A DNA stretch of 64,000 nucleotides, from the NCBI RefSeq assembly GCF_024172165.1, contig NZ_JAMZEB010000002.1:2129501-2193500 (forward strand), in the 5' to 3' direction. Below the pieces are notes generated by a model. That model did no database searches. It worked only from the letters and a program-made list of their open reading frames with translations, and was not told where the DNA came from. Positions 59,412 through 64,000 of this stretch are shown piece by piece. Numbering within the stretch: the first letter of the stretch is position 1; every line of letters begins with the position of its first letter. A program made the position numbers and the translations under genes. The DNA is from Nonomuraea thailandensis (GTDB lineage: Bacteria > Actinomycetota > Actinomycetes > Streptosporangiales > Streptosporangiaceae).

Positions 59412-60272
59412 ATGGCGACGGAATCGGCACGGCGTGCGCCTCGGTGCACCACCGGTGTGGTGCTGCGTACCGAGCAGTTGACCCCGCACATGATCCGCGT
59501 GGTGCTCGGCGGCGAGGGGCTGGCCGCGTTCAGCGCGGGGGAGTTCACCGACCACTACGTGAAGCTGCTGTTCCCGGTGCCGGGGGTGAGGTATCCGGAG
59601 CCGTTCGACATGGGGGTGATCCGCGCCGAGCTGCCCCGCGAGCAGTGGCCCGTCACGCGCACCTACACCGTGCGCTCCTGGGACCCGCGGACTCGGGAGC
59701 TGGCCATCGACTTCGTCTGCCACGGCGCGCAGGGCCTGGCCGGGCCGTGGGCCATGCAGGCCAGGCCGGGCGACGTGATCCGCTTCATGGGGCCCGGCGG
59801 CGCGTACGCGCCCAGCGCCGAGGCGGGCTGGCATCTGCTCGCCGGTGACGAGAGCGCCCTGCCGGCCATCGGCGCCGCGCTGGAGCGGGTGCCCGCCGGA
59901 GCGACCGCCAAGGTGTTCGTCGAGGTCGAGGACCCCTCCGAGGAGCAGGAGCTGCCGACCGACTGCGACGCCGAGGTCGTGTGGCTGCACCGCGACGGCG
60001 GCAGGGTCGGCGAGGCCCTGGTGCGGGCGGTGCGGGAGGCCAAGTTCCTGGACGGCGACCTGCACGCCTTCGTGCACGGGGAGGCGACGTTCGTCAGGGA
60101 GCTGCGGCGGTACCTGCGGGTGGAGCGGGGTGTGCCGCTGGAGCAGCTGTCGATCTCCGGGTACTGGCGGCTGGGGCGGGACGAGGACGGCTGGCAGTCC
60201 TCCAAGCGGGAGTGGAACCAGGAGATCGAGGACGAAGAGGCGAAGGTCCTGAGCGGCTCGGCCGCGGGATGA
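59412..60272 (+). CDS. Siderophore-interacting protein (flavin-dependent ferric-siderophore reductase)
   Basis: A 286-residue SIP-family protein, which uses FAD and NAD(P)H to release iron from siderophores in the cytoplasm. FAD-binding motif RTYTVRSWDPRTRELAIDFV; FTDHYVKLLFP; the NAD-binding half contains LLAGDESALPAIGAALERVP and a C-terminal ISGYWRLGRDEDGW. ATG 59412 follows GAGGAGG. The iron box upstream supports its role in iron acquisition. No siderophore synthesis or uptake gene is next to it. Confidence 0.95.
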   Translation: MATESARRAPRCTTGVVLRTEQLTPHMIRVVLGGEGLAAFSAGEFTDHYVKLLFPVPGVRYPEPFDMGVIRAELPREQWPVTRTYTVRSWDPRTRELAIDFVCHGAQGLAGPWAMQARPGDVIRFMGPGGAYAPSAEAGWHLLAGDESALPAIGAALERVPAGATAKVFVEVEDPSEEQELPTDCDAEVVWLHRDGGRVGEALVRAVREAKFLDGDLHAFVHGEATFVRELRRYLRVERGVPLEQLSISGYWRLGRDEDGWQSSKREWNQEIEDEEAKVLSGSAAG

Positions 60273-60326
60273 GCCGGTGACCGCCCGGCCGCTCTCCTCC
60301 GGGCGGCCAGGAGGTCACCTCTCGCC

Positions 60327-60380
60327 CGGCCCGTTCAGCCGGGCGGGCCGGGACGGCCCGTTCAGCCGGGCGGGCCGGGG
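60327..60380. repeat. Direct 27-base duplication
   Basis: Two adjoining 27-base units (60327-60353 and 60354-60380) starting CGGCCCGTTCAGCCGGGC differ only at the last base. They lie between the SIP gene and the stem-loop at 60382. Confidence 0.9.
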
Positions 60381-60381
60381 C

Positions 60382-60409
60382 GGCGTCCTGCCACTGGTGA
60401 CAGGACGCC
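60382..60409. terminator. Stem-loop between convergent genes (candidate bidirectional terminator)
   Basis: GGCGTCCTG (60382-60390) and CAGGACGCC (60401-60409) form a perfect nine-base stem with a ten-base loop, between the SIP gene (plus) and the GNAT gene (minus). There is no T run, which is usual in high-GC actinomycete terminators. Confidence 0.65.
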
Positions 60410-60469
60410 TCCTCGGCGCGTCATCCCGTGAACGGCCGCGCCCTGCTCAGGCGCCGGGCGCGGCCGGGG

Positions 60470-60982
60470 TCAGACGCCGAAGGCGGCCGGGTAGCGGATG
60501 GTGCCGGTGGGCACCGGCAGCGCGGCGTCGAAGACGAGCGCCATCATGTACTGGTCCTCGACGTCGAAGGGCGCCTTGATGCCGTGACGCGAGGCGGGGA
60601 CGAAGCCGAAACGCGGGTAGTAGGTGGCGTGGCCGAGCACCAGGACGAGGTTCTCGCCCTGCTGCCGGGCGGCCTCCAGCCCGGCGCGGATGGCCGCCGC
60701 GCCGGCGCCGCGCCGCTGCGCCTCGGGCCGCACCGCGCACGGCCCCAGCGCGAGAGCCGGGACGCCGTCCACGTGGCAGCGGGTGAGCAGCGAGAACCCG
60801 GCGACGGGGCCGCCGGGCTCCTGCGCCACCCACGAGAGGCCGGGCAGCCACGCCGCCGGGTCGGCGCGCAGCGCCTCGACCAGGTCGGCCTCGTGCGGGG
60901 TGGGGAAGGCCGCGAGGTTGACCTCGCGGATCGGGGCGAGGTCGGCGGCGGTCTCGGGGCGGGTGATCCAGGAGCTGGTCAT
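60470..60982 (-). CDS. GNAT-family N-acetyltransferase
   Basis: A 170-residue acetyltransferase of the YhbS-like group: REVNLAAFPTPHEADLVEAL, LGPCAVRPEAQRRGAGAAAI with the acetyl-CoA loop R-R-G-A-G-A, and LVLGHATYYPRFGFVPASRH. It transfers an acetyl group from acetyl-CoA to an amine that cannot be identified here. It is convergent with SIP and 121 bases downstream of rsgA, with a possible shared transcript. Confidence 0.9.
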   Translation of the reverse strand: MTSSWITRPETAADLAPIREVNLAAFPTPHEADLVEALRADPAAWLPGLSWVAQEPGGPVAGFSLLTRCHVDGVPALALGPCAVRPEAQRRGAGAAAIRAGLEAARQQGENLVLVLGHATYYPRFGFVPASRHGIKAPFDVEDQYMMALVFDAALPVPTGTIRYPAAFGV

Positions 60983-61103
60983 CGCTGGTGGGTGTCCGTT
61001 TCTGTGCTCGCCTGCGGTGGCAGGGCAGGGCTGATGAAGGGGTGGCCGGAGCCGGGCGTACGTGCGGGCGCGGCGGCGGTGACCTGGGCGCGGGACTGCG
61101 CGG

Positions 61104-62186
61104 TCACGATTGCCGGTCCCTGAACCTGTAGGTCGCCCGCAGATGCCTGGTGATGGCCTTCTGCTGGTCGGTACGCTCGCCGCGCAGCCGGGCGTCCGCG
61201 CGCGCGGCAGCCCACGCGTTCTCCCGTTGCAGCTTGCGGTAGCTGTCGAGGCGGCGCCCGGCCAGGTCACCCGCCAGGATGGCGGCCTGGACGGCGCAGC
61301 CGGGCTCGGTGTCGTGCGCGCAGTCGCCGAACCGGCAGTCGCGGGCCAGATCCTCGATCTCGGCGAAGACCTGTTCCAGGCCGTCGGCGGCGTCGTACAG
61401 GCTGATCGCGCGCAGCCCGGGCGTGTCGATGAGGACGCCCCCGCCGGGCAGGGGCACCAGCTCGCGGCGGACGGTGGTGTGGCGGCCCTTGCCGTCCTGC
61501 GCCCGTACCTCGCCGACGGCCAGCCGCTCGTCCCCGAGCAGCGCGTTGCCGAGGCTGGACTTGCCCGCGCCCGAGGACCCGAGCAGGACCGTGGTGCCGC
61601 CGCCCAGCAGGGCGGTGAGCACGTCGATGTTCTCGCCGGTGGTGACGCTGGTGACCAGGACGTCCACGCCGGGAGCGAGCGTGCTCGCCTCGGCGCGCGC
61701 GGCGGCGGCGTCGGCCGCCAGGTCCGCCTTGGTCAGGACGACCAGCGGCCGGGCGGCGCTGTCCCACGCGAGGGCCAGCAGCCGTTCCAGCCGGGCCGCG
61801 TCCACGGGAGCGGCCAGCGAGACGGCGACGACGACGGTGTCGACGTTGGCCGCCAGCACCTGCCCGTGGGAGGTGCGCGACGCCGACGAGCGCACGATCG
61901 TGCCGTGGCGCGGCAGCAGGGCCACCAGCCGCGGCTCCCGGCCGGGGCGCAGCGCGGCCCAGTCGCCGGTGCAGGGCGTCAGGAGCGGGTCGGACGCGTG
62001 CGGCACCGCGAGCGCGGCCCGCACCGGGCCGGACCCGGTGATCGCGTCGCACAGGCCGCGATCGACCCGTGCGATCCGGGCCGGTTCGAGCCCGGACGCG
62101 CGATGTCCGGCGAAGGCGTGGTCGAGGGATTCCGTCCATCCGTACCGGGACAGCCCGTCGGAAGGATGCGTGAAGAGATGAGACAA
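61104..62186 (-). CDS. rsgA: Ribosome small-subunit-dependent GTPase A
   Basis: A 360-residue circularly permuted GTPase that assists maturation of the 30S subunit. OB-fold region about residues 40-110, then the permuted G motifs: G4 VLTKADL, G1 LLGSSGAGKSSLGNALLG, G3 DTPGLRAI; the zinc site is CRFGDCAHDTEPGC (three Cys and His) near residue 285. All GTP-binding motifs are intact. The ATG used has a weak ribosome site (AAGGTGTCTC upstream), and a small open frame precedes it. Confidence 0.93.
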   Translation of the reverse strand: MSHLFTHPSDGLSRYGWTESLDHAFAGHRASGLEPARIARVDRGLCDAITGSGPVRAALAVPHASDPLLTPCTGDWAALRPGREPRLVALLPRHGTIVRSSASRTSHGQVLAANVDTVVVAVSLAAPVDAARLERLLALAWDSAARPLVVLTKADLAADAAAARAEASTLAPGVDVLVTSVTTGENIDVLTALLGGGTTVLLGSSGAGKSSLGNALLGDERLAVGEVRAQDGKGRHTTVRRELVPLPGGGVLIDTPGLRAISLYDAADGLEQVFAEIEDLARDCRFGDCAHDTEPGCAVQAAILAGDLAGRRLDSYRKLQRENAWAAARADARLRGERTDQQKAITRHLRATYRFRDRQS

Positions 62187-62277
62187 CGTGAGACACCTTG
62201 CGGGAAGGGGCCCCGACGAGACGCAGCCACCAGCCTCGCCTTGAGCCTTCCGGCTACGGCGGGCGGGGAGAAATGGG

Positions 62278-62346
62278 TCAGACCGGGGCCCGGGACGTGA
62301 GGAATGTCCGGGCGCTGCGCACGGCAGCGGTCTTCACCGCGGTCAT
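62278..62346 (-). CDS. Possible 22-residue leader peptide upstream of rsgA
   Basis: An ATG with a strong GGGAGGTGAGG ribosome site opens a 22-codon frame, MTAVKTAAVRSARTFLTSRA then P-V, ending in TGA at 62278-62280, 91 bases before rsgA. No family is recognised. It may be translated as an upstream peptide or may just mark the rsgA leader. Confidence 0.35.
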   Translation of the reverse strand: MTAVKTAAVRSARTFLTSRAPV

Positions 62347-62419
62347 CAAACCTCACCTCCCTCTCACTCCGAGATCCAACACCGAACGAGCGGCAGCCTA
62401 GCACGTTCGAGGCAGGGCC

Positions 62420-62465
62420 GCGGATGTGCACTCTACACATCCGCTGTATAGTCCAAACGGACTTA
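62420..62465 (+). promoter_or_regulatory. Operator/promoter region of the MFS exporter
   Basis: GCGGATGTG (62420-62428) and CACATCCGC (62436-62444) form a nine-base inverted repeat. An extended -10, TGTATAGT, follows (core TATAGT 62447-62452), overlapped by a second dyad AGTCC-AAAC-GGACT (62450-62463). The two dyads bracket the -10, as expected for a repressed drug-efflux gene. The repressor is not in the window (it may lie beyond the right edge). The rest of the 62187-62487 gap holds only the possible small leader frame. Confidence 0.6.
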
Positions 62466-62487
62466 ACGGGAAATAAGGGGATATAAC

Positions 62488-64000
62488 GTGCATTCCGCGC
62501 CTACCGCGCGCTCCGGCGGCGGGATCGTCAGCGTGCTCGCCGTGGCCGGTATCGTCGGCTCCCTCATGCAGACCCTGGTGGTGCCCTTGGTCGGCGAGCT
62601 GCCCCGGCTGCTCGACGCGAGCGCCGCCGACACCTCCTGGGTGATCACCGTGACCCTGCTGGTCGGCGCGGTCGCCACCCCCGTGGTGGGCAAGCTCGGC
62701 GACCTGTACGGCAAGCGCCGCATGATGCTCGCCTGCTCCGTGCCCCTGATCGCGGGATCGGTGGTGTGCGCCCTCTCCGGATCGCTGATCCCGATGATCG
62801 TCGGGCGCGGCATGCAGGGGCTGGGCGTCGGCATGATCCCGCTGGGCGTCAGCGCGCTGCGCGACCTGCTTCCCCCGCAGCGGGTCGGCCCGGCGATCGC
62901 GCTGATGAGCTCCTCCATGGGCATCGGCGGCGCGCTCGGCCTGCCGCTCTCCGCGGCCGTCGCCGAGTACGCCGACTGGCGGATGCTCTTCTGGGGCTCG
63001 GCCGCGCTGAGCGTGCTGGTCGCCGTGCTGATCTGGCTGCTCGTCCCGGCCACGCCCGCCCACGGCCGTGGCCGCCTGGACGCCGTCGGCGCCGTCGGCC
63101 TCGGCATCGCGCTGGTCTGCCTGCTGCTGGGCGTGTCCAAGGGCGCCGACTGGGGCTGGGGGAGCGGCACCACGCTCGGGCTGCTCGGCGCGGCCGTCGT
63201 CGTGCTGCTGCTGTGGGGCCTGTGGGAGCTGCGCGTCCGTGACCCGCTGGTGGACCTGCGCACCACCGCCCGCCCCCAGGTCCTGCTCACCAACGTCGCC
63301 TCCGTCCTGGTCGGCTTCGCCATGTACGCCCAGTCGCTGGTCGTCATCCAGATCCTCCAGCTCCCCGAGGCGACCGGATACGGCCTGGGCCAGTCGATGC
63401 TCGCGGCGGGGCTGTGGCTGGCGCCGTCCGGGCTGATGATGATGGCGGTCTCGTCGCTGGGCGCCCGGCTGTCGGCCGCCCGGGGGCCGAAGACGAGCCT
63501 GTTCGTCGGCGCGCTGGTCATCGCGCTCGGGTACGGTGCCGCGTTCGGCCTGATGGGGTGGGCCTGGGGGCTGATGGTCGCCAGCAGCGTCGGCAGCATC
63601 GGCGTCGGCCTGGCCTACGGCGCGATGCCCGCGCTGATCATGGGCGCCGTGCCGCAGAGCGAGACCGCCTCCGCCAACAGCTTCAACACGCTGATGCGCT
63701 CCATCGGCACCTCGGTCTCGGCGGCGGTGGTCGGCGTGATCCTGTCGCAGCTGACGGTGACGTCGGGCGGGCACACGCTGCCGTCCGAGTCCGGGTTCCG
63801 TACGGCGCTGCTGGTGGGTTGCGGCGTCGCCCTGGTGGCCGCACTGGTGACACTGACCCTGCCCAGGCCCCGGCCCGCCACCTTCCCGGCCCGGGCGGGC
63901 GCGCCCTCGCCCTCTCTCGCGTCGCTCTCCCCGGCCTCACCCGCCGCGCCGATCCAGCCGCCCACCGCAGCGCCCTCGCCCGCGGTGTCCTCCTCTGCGG
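62488..64000 (+). CDS. MFS transporter, drug:proton antiporter type (cut by right edge)
   Basis: At least 504 codons without a stop, so the gene continues past the window. GTG 62488 follows AAGGGG. The chain has about 14 hydrophobic segments: DTSWVITVTLLVGAVATPVV, then GKLGDLYGKRRMML (motif A), IVGRGMQGLGVGMIPLG, and SSSMGIGGALGLPLSAAVAE (motif C, antiporter signature). The C-terminal tail visible at the edge is Pro/Ser/Ala-rich. This is the EmrB/QacA-like (DHA2) layout, which exports drugs or metabolites. The dyads upstream suggest induction by a substrate-bound repressor. Confidence 0.9.
   Translation, partial: MHSAPTARSGGGIVSVLAVAGIVGSLMQTLVVPLVGELPRLLDASAADTSWVITVTLLVGAVATPVVGKLGDLYGKRRMMLACSVPLIAGSVVCALSGSLIPMIVGRGMQGLGVGMIPLGVSALRDLLPPQRVGPAIALMSSSMGIGGALGLPLSAAVAEYADWRMLFWGSAALSVLVAVLIWLLVPATPAHGRGRLDAVGAVGLGIALVCLLLGVSKGADWGWGSGTTLGLLGAAVVVLLLWGLWELRVRDPLVDLRTTARPQVLLTNVASVLVGFAMYAQSLVVIQILQLPEATGYGLGQSMLAAGLWLAPSGLMMMAVSSLGARLSAARGPKTSLFVGALVIALGYGAAFGLMGWAWGLMVASSVGSIGVGLAYGAMPALIMGAVPQSETASANSFNTLMRSIGTSVSAAVVGVILSQLTVTSGGHTLPSESGFRTALLVGCGVALVAALVTLTLPRPRPATFPARAGAPSPSLASLSPASPAAPIQPPTAAPSPAVSSSA

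Noticed and set aside
58548..60272. A fusion of the GntR region with the siderophore-interacting protein
   Set aside because: The frame merely stays open antisense/out of register through gntR. The iron box, GAGGAGG site and ATG at 59412 define the SIP start.

Overview
The window is high-GC DNA with tightly packed operons. Most genes within an operon overlap by ATGA or GTGA, GTG starts are common, and several promoters appear to make leaderless transcripts. Gene families (LAL-type LuxR, tandem P450s, PaaX, a WD40 Ser/Thr kinase, many sugar/peptide/iron-type ABC importers) point to a soil actinomycete of the Streptosporangiales/Nonomuraea kind. That placement is inference. No rRNA, tRNA, CRISPR array, transposase or PKS/NRPS gene was seen.

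Layout, 1-22.4 kb: a dipeptide/oligopeptide ABC importer (minus strand, ATPase cut by the left edge); a large LuxR regulator; a metallo-beta-lactamase-fold hydrolase coupled to a carboxylesterase; a frameshifted PadR gene; two coupled P450s lacking the usual I-helix acid-alcohol pair, followed by a PaaX regulator; then a seven-gene coupled plus-strand operon (14947-22267). That operon holds a polar amino-acid ABC importer, a CapA-like metallophosphatase, a class III CoA-transferase and two proteins of the 2-hydroxyacyl-CoA dehydratase/benzoyl-CoA reductase fold. The two dehydratase-like proteins have lost almost all iron-sulfur ligand cysteines. This is the best candidate here for an undescribed system.

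22.4-38 kb: an iron/spermidine-type ABC importer; a lipoprotein erythromycin-esterase homologue; then a split cluster that matches, gene for gene, the mycobacterial CYP51 neighbourhood. One arm is aldehyde dehydrogenase-SDR-hydroxyisobutyrate-type dehydrogenase-carboxymuconolactone decarboxylase. The other is TetR-P450-SDR-CYP51-ferredoxin-NTF2-like protein. A DUF6125-like gene, a VOC protein and an orphan hemC lie between the arms. The tetR promoter and the divergent aldehyde dehydrogenase promoter carry the same operator-like sequence over the start codon, so the TetR protein probably controls both arms.

38-64 kb: a secreted EEP-fold protein with altered catalytic residues; enoyl-CoA hydratase; a two-component system; a polytopic membrane protein; a serine-type dienelactone hydrolase; a kinase-STAND arm-WD40 protein; then a coupled nine-gene minus-strand operon (47076-58405) for uptake and breakdown of a hydroxy-acid/acid-sugar. 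It includes a binding-protein ABC importer, IPMDH/tartrate-type dehydrogenase, Asp/Glu racemase-like protein, four-carbon acid-sugar kinase, class II aldolase, Ldh2 dehydrogenase and aconitase, and is faced by a GntR/FCD regulator with matching GTTATAACC operators. The end holds an iron-box-controlled siderophore-interacting protein, a GNAT, RsgA and an MFS exporter cut by the right edge. Short GC-rich tandem repeats (11-27 bp units) occur at many intergenic junctions.
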